From NCBI RefSeq assembly GCF_013001025.1, contig NZ_CP053021.1, positions 1,488,001 through 1,552,000 of the forward strand: a DNA stretch of 64,000 nt, written 5' to 3'. Shown piece after piece: positions 43,653 to 52,157 of the stretch (its first letter is position 1; each line of letters opens with the position of its first letter). The stretch comes from Sphingobium yanoikuyae (lineage in GTDB: Bacteria; Pseudomonadota; Alphaproteobacteria; Sphingomonadales; Sphingomonadaceae). The notes beneath the pieces were generated by a model. The model did not search any database and was not told the DNA's origin. It saw only the letters and a list, made by a program, of their open reading frames with translations. A program made the position numbers and the translations under genes.

Positions 43653-44611
43653 CTATGGTCCTCGCAGTCGGCGCGGACGAGTTCGACCGTCTCTTCCAGT
43701 CGATTGAGGGCATGCGGGACGTGCAGCGTTGCCACCTGGACGCAACGGGCCAGGGCAGCGCAGCCCTGCATGTGACGGGCCTCGTCGGCGGGCGAGAGCG
43801 CTGCCTTCCCGAAACGGGTTATGTAGGAGTAGCGCAGGATCGCCGACAGGGCCTGGGTTCCGGCAAGTCGGGTGAGGCCGGGCTGATCCCCCACGCGGTC
43901 GAGAACATAGAGGCGTTCGGGTTGAAGCTGATCATGGCGGAAATCGCCCATCAAGCGATGCTGGCGTTTGGAAAAGCCGGGATAGACCAATGGCAATGGC
44001 TGCGCTTCGGCCAGTTGCATGGCGTCTGCGGCCTCTTCCGCCAGCTTGAGTTGGCCATAGGCCGGCAGGATTTCGAGCGTGCCGTCCGGGTTGGCGCGGA
44101 TCGCCAGGAGGTCGTCCGTCAGCAGACGATGGCCCGCCCGGAGGAAGGCTGCGGCGGTGGTGGATTTGCCCGCCAGTTTGTCGCCAACGAAGATGACGCC
44201 ATGCCCGTCCAGGTCGATCGCGCTGGCGTGGAGCGTGATGTAGCCGCGCATGTGCAACGCCAGCGCCATGATCGGCCCCAGCAGAGGAAAGGGGAGGTAG
44301 GTCACCGGCGTATCGGGATAGGGCTGAATCTCGATGAGGTCGGGGCCGTGGAACTGGAAGGCCGCAACGTCGGGCCATGCCAGGAAATGCGTCCCGTCCG
44401 TGCGGAACTGCGTGATCACGCCCTCCTCGCGCGACGGCAAGGGCAGGTCGCGGCTGTAGATGATGCGGATGTCGGGCACGGATCCCGCCGGGGCGGTCGT
44501 CAGTTCCGGCAGCGGAACATCCGATTCGATCGTCAGCCCAAAGGCACGATAAAGGGACGAGGCCTTGCTGGCGGGGGCAAGGGCGGGCTGAGGCGTTGGG
44601 CCCATCTTCAT
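43649..44611 (-). CDS. HPr-kinase-like lasso-peptide tailoring kinase (K protein)
   Basis: 320 residues. The C-terminal half resembles HprK: HAS (128-130), P-loop GDKLAGKST (143-151) and RLLTDD (162-167). There is no HPr-system gene nearby. Proteins of this type in paeninodin-like clusters phosphorylate the C-terminal Ser of the lasso precursor, and the precursor here ends in Ser. ATG 44611 is chosen because AGGAGG lies five bases upstream. That site overlaps the stop codon of the cyclase gene, so the two are tightly coupled. Confidence 0.85.
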   Translation of the reverse strand: MKMGPTPQPALAPASKASSLYRAFGLTIESDVPLPELTTAPAGSVPDIRIIYSRDLPLPSREEGVITQFRTDGTHFLAWPDVAAFQFHGPDLIEIQPYPDTPVTYLPFPLLGPIMALALHMRGYITLHASAIDLDGHGVIFVGDKLAGKSTTAAAFLRAGHRLLTDDLLAIRANPDGTLEILPAYGQLKLAEEAADAMQLAEAQPLPLVYPGFSKRQHRLMGDFRHDQLQPERLYVLDRVGDQPGLTRLAGTQALSAILRYSYITRFGKAALSPADEARHMQGCAALARCVQVATLHVPHALNRLEETVELVRADCEDHR

Positions 44612-44612
44612 G

Positions 44613-46502
44613 TCATCCTCCTGCATGTACGATGTGAAATTTAGCCCTCGGAGCGACGGGCCGGGATCGTCTTGCAAGCCAGCGGCCCAGGCTTGCGACC
44701 CGGTAGGCAGCGAATAAGGGGGCGGCATCATTGGCCATGGACTGATCGAACTGCGTGATGGCCGCGCGGGCGACATCAATGTCGACAAATGGCGCCAACA
44801 TGTCAGCCTGCGCATCCAGCATCGTCAGCAAGGATGCCCGGTGACGCGCCATGCCTGTTCCCAACTGGCCGGCAAAGTTGAACTTGTCGCGCCGCAGCCG
44901 GACCTGCTCTGGCAACAGGCCTGCCATGGCGTTCCGCAGGGATGCGCGCGGATAGCCATTGTCGAGCTTGGCGTGGGCCGGGAGCGATACGCAGAATTCG
45001 ACGAGACGGCGATCATAGAATGGGAAGCACAGGCGCACTCCGGCTGCAGCCGCCGAACGATCCAGCACTTCAAACGCATAGGGTTGTTGTGGCGATGTCA
45101 GGGTCGACAGGTGGCGCTGCTGCTCGGTCTGATAGGCCGAGCGGCTGGGCATTGTCGCTGCCCGGCGCAAAGCTATGTCTGTACGACGGACGAGGTCCGG
45201 TGCGACGAGCGCGGTCGTGAAGTTCGGTGAGGTGCGGGGCGGATGTGCATGGTGGACGATGCGCCGCCAATTCTGCCGGAATCGCCGTATCGTCGCGATA
45301 TGATCGAAATGGGGGGACGCTGCCTGCCAGGTCGAACAGCGGAGAATATGGGCCAAGCCATGTGCTTCGCGCAACAAGGTGGCCCAGCGTCGTTCCATGG
45401 CCAGTTCGTTCAGCCGCCCAAACCCGTGGGAAACGACTTCATCGCCGCCATGTCCGTCCAGAAGGCGGGGAAGCCCCAGTTGCCGGGCCCTATGATAGAG
45501 GCGTCGTGAACTGCCCAGATTGTAGGCGAGGCAGGGGCCGTCCTGTTCAGTCAGGATCATGTCCAGTTCCTGCAGCGGATCCTGATGCTCGGTGGGCAGG
45601 AAATGGGGGGCAAAACGCCCTGCTTGCAGAATGGCTTCTATGTGCGGGCCATCCGTCCAGTTGGGACTTGTGTCGAATGTCATGGACAGGCTTGGCACGG
45701 GCGGTCCCGCCGCCGCCGCCCGCAAGCGCGATGCCATCATGGCGATGGACGAGGAGTCCAGCCCTCCGCTGAGCATCACGCCGGCTTGTTCGCTGATCCG
45801 ACAAGAGACCGCCTGTTCGAACAAATGCCGAAACTGCTCGGCGGTTTCCTCATCCTTGGGCGGCTGCGATGCCTCCAGATGCCAGTAACGGCTGATGGTG
45901 AGTTCGTCGCGCGTGACCTGAATGACGTGCCCTGGCGGCAGACGCCGGATTTCGCGATATAGCGTCGTCTGGGCATCGCCGACTATGCCGGCGACAAAAT
46001 CTGCTGCACCAACTTCGTCGATGGCGGATGAAATCTCCGAACCGAGCAGCGCGCCAATCGTTGTCGCTGCCATGAACAGCCTGGGCGAAGCATGATAGTA
46101 GAACGGGCGGACGCCGAAATGGTCACGGGCGCCAAATAATGTCTGTGTCGCTTCGTCCCAGAGCACAAAGGCGAAGTCGCCCAGCAACATGGAGGCGCAG
46201 TCTGTGCCATAGCGCTCGTACAGTGCGGCTATCAGGCTGGCTTCAGGGAGGGCGGGGCGGGGAGGAAGGCCGAGCCGTGCCTCGATTTCTGCGCGATTGT
46301 CGAGCCGGACGTCGGCGGCCACAATGAGGTCCGGACGCCGCTTCTCATGGTCCAACGCCTCCATGCCAGCCCCGGCAAGAATCGTCGGGCCGCTATCGAT
46401 CGCGCAACGAACCCCGCGTGATACCAGGGAGGCGATGCCTTCACCGGGCCAATGCCGTGCCGGCCGGCCATCGCGGTGGAACAGGCCGGCAAAAGCATTC
46501 AT
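44613..46502 (-). CDS. Lasso-peptide macrolactam synthetase (C protein, asparagine-synthetase-like)
   Basis: 629 residues with an asparagine-synthetase-B fold. The N-terminus is MNAFAGLF, so the Cys2 nucleophile of true glutamine amidotransferases is missing and the enzyme should not use glutamine, as in lasso cyclases. The ATP-binding PP-loop SGGLDSSS is at 245-252, and LLDGHGGDEV is near 350. It adenylates the Asp side chain of the core and closes the ring on the Gly amine. The start overlaps the B2 stop in ATGA. Confidence 0.9.
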   Translation of the reverse strand: MNAFAGLFHRDGRPARHWPGEGIASLVSRGVRCAIDSGPTILAGAGMEALDHEKRRPDLIVAADVRLDNRAEIEARLGLPPRPALPEASLIAALYERYGTDCASMLLGDFAFVLWDEATQTLFGARDHFGVRPFYYHASPRLFMAATTIGALLGSEISSAIDEVGAADFVAGIVGDAQTTLYREIRRLPPGHVIQVTRDELTISRYWHLEASQPPKDEETAEQFRHLFEQAVSCRISEQAGVMLSGGLDSSSIAMMASRLRAAAAGPPVPSLSMTFDTSPNWTDGPHIEAILQAGRFAPHFLPTEHQDPLQELDMILTEQDGPCLAYNLGSSRRLYHRARQLGLPRLLDGHGGDEVVSHGFGRLNELAMERRWATLLREAHGLAHILRCSTWQAASPHFDHIATIRRFRQNWRRIVHHAHPPRTSPNFTTALVAPDLVRRTDIALRRAATMPSRSAYQTEQQRHLSTLTSPQQPYAFEVLDRSAAAAGVRLCFPFYDRRLVEFCVSLPAHAKLDNGYPRASLRNAMAGLLPEQVRLRRDKFNFAGQLGTGMARHRASLLTMLDAQADMLAPFVDIDVARAAITQFDQSMANDAAPLFAAYRVASLGRWLARRSRPVAPRAKFHIVHAGG

Positions 46503-46933
46503 TGCCGGACCAGTCCGTCCAGGTCCGCCAGGACGTTGAAGCCGGCCAAGTCCTGTCGTCTGCCGCCAATAATGGGCCTTGCACGATGGTCGAGCAGCCA
46601 GGCATGGGCCTGGAAGCTGCCATCTTCGGAGCGGCGTACACCGATCCGGATCCAGCTTTCATGTCCCATCCAGGCGAGCAACGTCCGTGTGGCCACGGCC
46701 TGGGTCAGGCACGTGGCGCCGGGAACAAGTCGTGCGACGATGCTGACAGCGCGGGCGACTTGGCGCACCCAGAGCGGATTGCGCTGGCCAGTGGATTGCG
46801 GCAACCATTCGCACAGGCGCGCATAGCTGGTGAGGCTGAGGGCAAGACGGACAGCCAATACCACAGACAGTGCGACCGGCAGCAGGAGTGCCAGAAGCAG
46901 CCCTGCCAAAGTGCGATCAGGACGCCGGCGCAT
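46499..46933 (-). CDS. Lasso-peptide leader peptidase (B2 protein, transglutaminase-like)
   Basis: 144 residues. An N-terminal hydrophobic stretch (AGLLLALLLPVALSVVLAVRLAL) is followed by a papain/transglutaminase-like domain with C75 in GATCLTQAVATRTLL and H110 in FQAHAWLLD; D115 or a later Asp completes the triad. It cleaves the leader from the precursor with help from B1. It overlaps B1 by 17 bases and the cyclase gene by 4. Confidence 0.88.
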   Translation of the reverse strand: MRRRPDRTLAGLLLALLLPVALSVVLAVRLALSLTSYARLCEWLPQSTGQRNPLWVRQVARAVSIVARLVPGATCLTQAVATRTLLAWMGHESWIRIGVRRSEDGSFQAHAWLLDHRARPIIGGRRQDLAGFNVLADLDGLVRQ

Positions 46934-47216
46934 GCTGGACGCTGATCAATGTGAACTGCGACAGGTTGCTTAACAGGCTCTCCAGATCCTTGCGGCACTG
47001 TTCCGGTCGGACGTCAAAGCGTTGTTCGATATTGTCCTGCAGTGCGCCGACACTGGTGGGGGTCGCGATCGTTTCCCAGACATGGACGCCGACGCGATTG
47101 AGCGCGAAATAGCGGCTGGAGGTCAGGTCCAGTAGAACTCTCTCATTGTCTAGGTCGCAAAACACGATGTTGGGATCTGCTGCCACGATTGTCGCGGATG
47201 GCCAGGCGATCGTCAT
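46917..47216 (-). CDS. Lasso-peptide recognition protein (B1, PqqD-like RRE)
   Basis: 99 residues. The pattern NIVFCDLDNERVLLDLTSSRYFALNRVGVHVWETI is the PqqD-like RiPP recognition element that binds the leader through its Tyr-Pro-Leu-Gly-Phe motif and presents it to B2. Start ATG 47216 is preceded by GGGGAAGAAAG. The 72 bases between it and the precursor gene could hold a stem that sets precursor abundance, but I see no clear terminator. Confidence 0.88.
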   Translation of the reverse strand: MTIAWPSATIVAADPNIVFCDLDNERVLLDLTSSRYFALNRVGVHVWETIATPTSVGALQDNIEQRFDVRPEQCRKDLESLLSNLSQFTLISVQHAPAS

Positions 47217-47288
47217 CTTTCTTCCCCGCTTCCAAGGGCTTTGCAGGAGAATGGACGCCCCCTCTGTCCGAGAAGGGCGTCCACCCTG

Positions 47289-47429
47289 TCAGGAGAACGT
47301 GAGCTCGCCGCGCGGCGTACCGTCCGGGAAGGTCGCGTCCAGGCTTTCGCCATAGGACGTGCCCTGCGTCAGCGATTCGAACGAGCCGAGTTCGACGAGC
47401 TCGGGCGATTCATAAGACTCCTTTTCCAT
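47289..47429 (-). CDS. Lasso-peptide precursor (A), Gly1-Asp9 ring and C-terminal Ser predicted
   Basis: 46 residues. GAGGAG lies seven bases before ATG 47429. The leader MEKESYESPELVELGSFESL holds the Y6xxP9 xL11 xxx G15 xF17 recognition motif, with T21 at the -2 position, and cleavage is expected after Q22. The 24-residue core (residues 23-46) starts GTSYGESLD, giving a nine-residue ring from the Gly1 amine to the Asp9 side chain. The tail runs 15 residues with Phe12, Pro13, Arg18 and Phe23, ending in ELTFS. Ser24 is the likely phosphorylation site of the K protein. Plug residues cannot be read from sequence; Phe12, Arg18 and Phe23 are bulky candidates. Confidence 0.88.
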   Translation of the reverse strand: MEKESYESPELVELGSFESLTQGTSYGESLDATFPDGTPRGELTFS

Positions 47430-47596
47430 ACTCAACTCCTCATCATCTGCTGAACCATTCAGCGGGTATAAATTGATCGTAAGTAAATGTTTAAGTCAAA
47501 TTCCAATCCATCCGCGGTAACACCTATAGGTATAAACACATATCGCCATGATTTAACTTTGTAGGGCAATGTTTTGCATAAGCTAACATTCAAGGC
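47430..47596. promoter_or_regulatory. AT-rich divergent control region of the lasso cluster
   Basis: Separates the precursor operon (leftward) from the nucleotidyltransferase gene (rightward). It is clearly AT-richer than its surroundings. Reading leftward, TTGACT near 47498 could be a -35 element. A perfect palindrome ACCTATAGGT at 47522-47531 may be an operator. No regulator gene is adjacent. Confidence 0.5.
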
Positions 47597-48757
47597 GTGA
47601 CTGATGTGTTGTTAGATCCCTCCCGCAAGGCACGGAAAATCGTGGACATCGTGAGATGCCATGTGGCCCTGTCCGTTCCGCAGATGATCGTTAGCGTCCC
47701 CTCTCCGGCGATCGACGCGGACGATTGGGCGGACATCATAACAGTTGGGAAATCTTGTAAACTTCTGCTGCACCTTGGTGCCGGGCTCCGCGCCGCTGGG
47801 CAGCATATTCCGGACGCCTTCTCGCGCGAGGAGGACAGGTTCAGGAAGTTGACGCTCGCGATGAACGGCGTGAACATCGCTACAATAACCAATATATCTA
47901 AAACTCTAATCCATGATGAGCTGCGATTTATAGTTTTCAAAGGGCCGCTTGCTCAGAGAAGAATCTATGGCGGATACTTTCATCGTCCCTCATCGGATGT
48001 TGATATCCTGATTGATCGCGGTGATCTGCGTCGCTGCACTGCGCTTCTCCAGGCGGCAGGTTATTTCCTGCCCGCGGAATGTGATCGTATCTGGTGGCGT
48101 GCGTTTCTGGGAGAGCAGCATTTCTTCTCGCGTTCGCCGAACCAGGCAACGGTCGACGTTCATCATCGGCTCCAGCAGCCGGGTTGTCCGCACCCCATGG
48201 ACGTGGGCGCGTTTCTGCGTGAGCCGGCGGATCAGGAATTGGGGCAAGTGAAGGTTCCCTGCATATCGCCAATCCACGAAACCCTGTTGGCAAGCCTGAG
48301 CTTCGTGAAGTCTCTGACCCAGCATTGCCACGCAGCGGCCTATCTTCTGGATTTCTGCGCCGCGATTGCCGGGCTCGATCATGCGGCCTTGGCGATTTTG
48401 CATCAACGGGCAACGGAGCAGAATATCGAGCATAGTCTGCGCATTACCCTGGCCTGTGCCGAAAGCATGTTCGGCTTGGAAGTGCCGGAATTTGCGGAGC
48501 CACTGCCGATCTCGGACCTGTTTGGCGCGGATTTGTCCCTGGCCGTCTTCACGCCCGATGATCCGTCCATTGCCTGGCCGCGCTTGCGGCATTTGCTGTG
48601 GCGGCTATGCGATAACCGGCGAGCCGGCCAGAAACTGGGAACATATATGTGGGTCGGTGGCAGCTTCCTGGCGTCCAAGGCAGCGCGCAAGATACCGGGA
48701 TGGCCGAAGGAAGATCCCACCATTATCCATGTTGCGCCTGTTGCCGCATCGGGCTGA
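47597..48757 (+). CDS. NTP_transf_5-type nucleotidyltransferase, lasso-cluster associated
   Basis: 386 residues. The nucleotidyltransferase core is visible as FIVFKGPLAQRRIYGGYFHR (K115-G116), followed by SSDVDILIDRGDL with the metal Asp pair D134/D136. The rest is alpha-helical and resembles the NTP_transf_5 family. The GTG start at 47597 (MTDVLLDPS) has AAGG just upstream. It is divergent from the lasso operon and convergent with manA. Family members occur in kinase-containing lasso clusters to my knowledge. The target here could be the peptide, or a phosphorylated form of it, but that is inference. Confidence 0.8.
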   Translation: MTDVLLDPSRKARKIVDIVRCHVALSVPQMIVSVPSPAIDADDWADIITVGKSCKLLLHLGAGLRAAGQHIPDAFSREEDRFRKLTLAMNGVNIATITNISKTLIHDELRFIVFKGPLAQRRIYGGYFHRPSSDVDILIDRGDLRRCTALLQAAGYFLPAECDRIWWRAFLGEQHFFSRSPNQATVDVHHRLQQPGCPHPMDVGAFLREPADQELGQVKVPCISPIHETLLASLSFVKSLTQHCHAAAYLLDFCAAIAGLDHAALAILHQRATEQNIEHSLRITLACAESMFGLEVPEFAEPLPISDLFGADLSLAVFTPDDPSIAWPRLRHLLWRLCDNRRAGQKLGTYMWVGGSFLASKAARKIPGWPKEDPTIIHVAPVAASG

Positions 48758-48777
48758 TCGCTCTGCGTGAAAAAGCA

Positions 48778-49563
48778 TCACACCGTTGCGAACAGATAGT
48801 CGGCGTCACTGGCCGCGCGGATCAGGGGAGTGGGTTGGGTCAGCAACCAGCACTCCCCCGCCCGCCAGGTCAGGCCATCGATGTCCCCGCGCCCCCGCAA
48901 CGGAATGAACCAGGCGAGACCGCTGTTGGTCACGTGCAGCGCGTCTCCGCCCTGCATATGTGCCAGTCGCAAACCGAAAGGCCCATCATCTAGCAGGACG
49001 CCGCTGCAGCCAAGTGGACGATGCAGGGCAACAGCAGGGCGCTGCTCGGTTTGCAGATCTCCGGCGGTCGCCTTCGTCTCAAGGCCGCGAGTGCGGTCAT
49101 GTCCATCGCGATTGCAGGTCAGGTCGATATTCTGCTGCACTTCGACAAGAGATATGCCGGCGCCAATGGCATATATGGTGCCAGCCGGCACGAAATAGAA
49201 ATCGCCGGCGCGAGCCGGCCGCCAATCGATGAACTGCGCCCATGCTTCAATTTCCGCCGCATGGTGCTGCAGCGGCTGTTTCAGCGGAACGATCGTGCCG
49301 ATGCCGATCATCGATGCAGGCTCCGCCTCGAGGATGTACCAGCATTCTTCCTGGCCGGTGGATTCGCGGTGGGCGTGAATATGGGTCGACAATCTAACGC
49401 TGGTATAGATGTACCTAACCTGTAGCGGGGGCTTGGTTCCGGACGGAGATCCAAACCACAATTCGCCGATGCGCTTGCCCAATTTGTCGACAGGGTGGTT
49501 AGGGGCGACGTCCTTTCCCCAGATCTTTTCCACGAAATTTGGCTGAAGCTTAATACTTGGCAT
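48778..49563 (-). CDS. manA: Mannose-6-phosphate isomerase, class I-like
   Basis: 261 residues, cupin-type. Zinc ligands are likely in STHIHAHRE and QEECWYILEAEP, with further conserved GDFYFVPAGTIYAIGAGISLVEVQQNIDLT. It interconverts fructose-6-phosphate and mannose-6-phosphate, feeding GDP-mannose for the neighbouring exopolysaccharide locus. It is shorter than E. coli ManA (391) but near the length of the compact bacterial type. It is convergent with the nucleotidyltransferase gene and separated from the acyltransferase gene by about 200 bases. Confidence 0.85.
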   Translation of the reverse strand: MPSIKLQPNFVEKIWGKDVAPNHPVDKLGKRIGELWFGSPSGTKPPLQVRYIYTSVRLSTHIHAHRESTGQEECWYILEAEPASMIGIGTIVPLKQPLQHHAAEIEAWAQFIDWRPARAGDFYFVPAGTIYAIGAGISLVEVQQNIDLTCNRDGHDRTRGLETKATAGDLQTEQRPAVALHRPLGCSGVLLDDGPFGLRLAHMQGGDALHVTNSGLAWFIPLRGRGDIDGLTWRAGECWLLTQPTPLIRAASDADYLFATV

Positions 49564-49761
49564 CGGGCATGCCTTGCGTTGTACCTTTTCGCAGGGCGAT
49601 CGATTGCCTCCGAGGTCTCATGCTCGTCTCCCGCAAGGAATGAGTTCATGAGAGTGATTGATTGGCAGCGGATTGAAATCCGTTCGAACACCTAATCGAC
49701 TGGCAGGATTGCGCAAGACAAGCTTGTCCATTCTTCCAGTTGGCCGCGCCTGTTTGACTGG
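49564..49761. other. Gap between manA and the polysaccharide acyltransferase gene
   Basis: 198 bases. No gene and no obvious hairpin terminator. It probably carries the manA promoter and the end of the polysaccharide operon transcript. Confidence 0.35.
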
Positions 49762-50859
49762 TCAGGAAGAAGGGCTTTCTGCCGCTAACGGCAACGGTCG
49801 TGTCGCGGCATGGCCGTTCAGGGCATCGGTCAGCTTGCGACGGACCCAATTGCCGACGGGGCGTTCAAACATCTCGTTAGACAGGCCGGCGACGGCCAAG
49901 GACAAGATTGTCGCGATCAGGATCTGCATGGGCATGCTGATGCCCCATGCAGGCCCGGCGAGGCGAACCAATTGAAGGATGGGCATGTGGAGCAGATAGA
50001 GCGAGAAGCTATATGCACCCAGTCGGCGCATCAACGGATTGCCCCATAGCATGTCGTTGAACGGATGACGGATTGCTGTGCCCAGAATGACCAAGGCGCA
50101 GGCAACGATCTTCAAAGGGTCTGCATAGTAGATGATGTGTTTCGGATCGTTGGTCACGGGCGGGAATACCCATGCGCTGACTGAAGCAGGGGGTGCGATG
50201 AGGACCCAGATAAAGGCCGCGGTGAACAGCAGCAGCGGCGGGAATAATCGCGTCATGCGGTCTTCCGGGATCTGTCGGACCAGTACTGCGCAGAGAATTC
50301 CGGTCATGAAGATGTGCATCTTAGCCAGGGCAAAGATGCCCGGCAGCCAAGGGCTCGCTGCATAGCAGCCTGCCACGATCAGCCCGATCAGCACATATAG
50401 CCAGCCGCGTAGCGGTTGCTTCGCATGGGTGGCCGCCCAGATCGCCGGGAAGAGAAAGTAGAATTGGAACTCCGGCCCGATCGACCAGAAGACCGATACG
50501 GTACTGGTGAATGTTCCCTGCCGGACCAGTTCGATCAGTCCGATCGGATAGATGAAATCGGCGTAAACGAAGCGATAGATCAGGAAGGATAGCAGCGAGA
50601 CACAGGCGTAGAGCGGCACGATGCGCGCTATGCGCGCCGCAGCGTAGGACGCCAACGCATCTCGGTCGGGCGTTCTGGGGAGGTAGAGATGGCCCATGAG
50701 AAAGCCGCTGAGCGTGAAGAACAGCAGGACGCCATAATCGCCGGCGCGCGGATGCAGAAGTTCCGGATAGCCGAACGTGCGGAAGTGGCAGAATACGACG
50801 AGCAGGGCAGCAAAGCCTCTGATGCCGTCGAGCGCCGGTATATGACGGCCAGGGCTCAT
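49762..50859 (-). CDS. Acyltransferase 3-family membrane O-acetyltransferase
   Basis: 365 residues with about ten membrane segments. The family start is HIPALDGIRGFAALLVVFCH with the catalytic His, and VLLFFTLSGFLMG and WSIGPEFQFYFLFP follow. It probably acetylates (or otherwise acylates) the exopolysaccharide repeat, like GumF/GumG of xanthan. ATG 50859 is chosen because it overlaps the polymerase stop (ATGA); the upstream frame is Arg-rich and unlikely. Last gene of the polysaccharide operon. Confidence 0.88.
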   Translation of the reverse strand: MSPGRHIPALDGIRGFAALLVVFCHFRTFGYPELLHPRAGDYGVLLFFTLSGFLMGHLYLPRTPDRDALASYAAARIARIVPLYACVSLLSFLIYRFVYADFIYPIGLIELVRQGTFTSTVSVFWSIGPEFQFYFLFPAIWAATHAKQPLRGWLYVLIGLIVAGCYAASPWLPGIFALAKMHIFMTGILCAVLVRQIPEDRMTRLFPPLLLFTAAFIWVLIAPPASVSAWVFPPVTNDPKHIIYYADPLKIVACALVILGTAIRHPFNDMLWGNPLMRRLGAYSFSLYLLHMPILQLVRLAGPAWGISMPMQILIATILSLAVAGLSNEMFERPVGNWVRRKLTDALNGHAATRPLPLAAESPSS

Positions 50860-52157
50860 GCGGCGTTTCCTTCCATGCGCGTCAGGCGTCCGCGGGCATA
50901 ACAGAAGCCGTAGACGACCCACATCAGGGCGGCTGTCTTGATTGACAGCAGTGAATTGCTGATGGGCAGGCAGAGTGCGAGGAAGAGCATAATGCCATGC
51001 TTTGCCATCCGGTTGCCGGGATCGCGACCAAAGCTGCTGCAGGCGAGTGCTAACCAGAGCCCGATCGCGATCACCACGGATTGAGCCTGGACGAAATCGG
51101 CCCAGCCGGCGTCATCGAACCGGACCCGATCCGCACGGACGCCCAACAACTGGTCAAGGTCCATCGATCGCAGTGCATCGAGCCCGACGCTGAGTCGTCC
51201 GGGAAGATTGTCTTGGTGCTCCGCCAGAATTCCCAGCGCTTCGCCCCCGACCAATGCGACAAGCAGCAACGGCAGATAGGCGACGCTCCATTGATCCGGA
51301 ACATAGGCGCTGATCGGCAGATAGAGGCAGAAGAGCAGGATCACGCTGAGCGCAAGCCTGCCATCGCACGTGACCAGCAGCACCGTCGTCGAAACCAGCA
51401 TGAACAGTCGCGCGCCGTTCGACAGAGACCGCCACATCGCCGCCGTGAAGATGGTACCGACGATGGCCCAGTTGCCGAGCGATACCGGCTCCAGAAACAG
51501 CGATGATCCGCGATGCAGGCCAAGGCCATCGAGCAGCATGCGGCCGCCGGGACGTTCCGAACTAAGAAATAGGTCGCCACCGGCCCAGAAGGCATCTGCG
51601 TCATAGCCACGGGTCTGCACATAATAGTCGATCACGCGAAAGGTTGAACCAAAGCCGCCAGGGCTCGCCAGTTCCCACAGGCCGACCAACATGATCAGCA
51701 ATTGCAACGACAACACTGTCTGACGCAGCAACGCGCCTTCAATGCGGGTTCCAAGCAGGATGAAGGCCGGGATCAACAATATGTCGCCCAGGATCTTGGG
51801 TTCGAAATATCCCTTGATCGCGCTCGTCAGCAGCGCCGAAAGGACCATGATCCAGGTCAGCGCCAGCCACCGAAAACTATGTTGAACCGGTTGCATGGTC
51901 CCGACCAGCAGCGCGGTCAGAACGATGCTGCCCTGCGCGGCGGACACGATGCCGGCGGTCATCGGGAATAGATGCGCGTTGACCCAGGCCAGGGCCGGAT
52001 TGAAGAGGACCGTGGCGACAAGCAGTCCGGCGGCGACATAGTTGACGAGCCTGTCATGGATCAGGCTGCGTCGATGCACCGCGTCGCGCCGCGCGCGAGC
52101 CGGTAGAGAAAGGGCAATCTCAGCCAAGAGAAGCCTCGACGAGCCTGGCGGCAACAT
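50856..52157 (-). CDS. Wzy/GumE-like polysaccharide polymerase
   Basis: 433 residues with about ten hydrophobic segments and a long periplasmic loop (residues ~180-230) containing FLSSERPGGRMLLDGLGLHRGSSLFLEPVSLGNW. This pattern fits polymerases of lipid-linked repeat units. No sequence motif is decisive. Position between the GumK-like transferase and an acyltransferase supports the role. A GTG at 52079 (MHRRSLIHDRLVNY) is an alternative start that removes the overlap with the upstream gene. Confidence 0.75.
   Translation of the reverse strand: MLPPGSSRLLLAEIALSLPARARRDAVHRRSLIHDRLVNYVAAGLLVATVLFNPALAWVNAHLFPMTAGIVSAAQGSIVLTALLVGTMQPVQHSFRWLALTWIMVLSALLTSAIKGYFEPKILGDILLIPAFILLGTRIEGALLRQTVLSLQLLIMLVGLWELASPGGFGSTFRVIDYYVQTRGYDADAFWAGGDLFLSSERPGGRMLLDGLGLHRGSSLFLEPVSLGNWAIVGTIFTAAMWRSLSNGARLFMLVSTTVLLVTCDGRLALSVILLFCLYLPISAYVPDQWSVAYLPLLLVALVGGEALGILAEHQDNLPGRLSVGLDALRSMDLDQLLGVRADRVRFDDAGWADFVQAQSVVIAIGLWLALACSSFGRDPGNRMAKHGIMLFLALCLPISNSLLSIKTAALMWVVYGFCYARGRLTRMEGNAA

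Noticed and set aside
43649..44611. True HPr kinase/phosphorylase of carbon regulation
   Set aside because: Only the C-terminal half resembles HprK, no HPr or PTS genes are adjacent, and it lies within an overlapping lasso operon.
44613..46502. Glutamine-dependent asparagine synthetase
   Set aside because: The essential N-terminal Cys2 is replaced by Asn, and the gene is embedded between the lasso leader peptidase and kinase genes.
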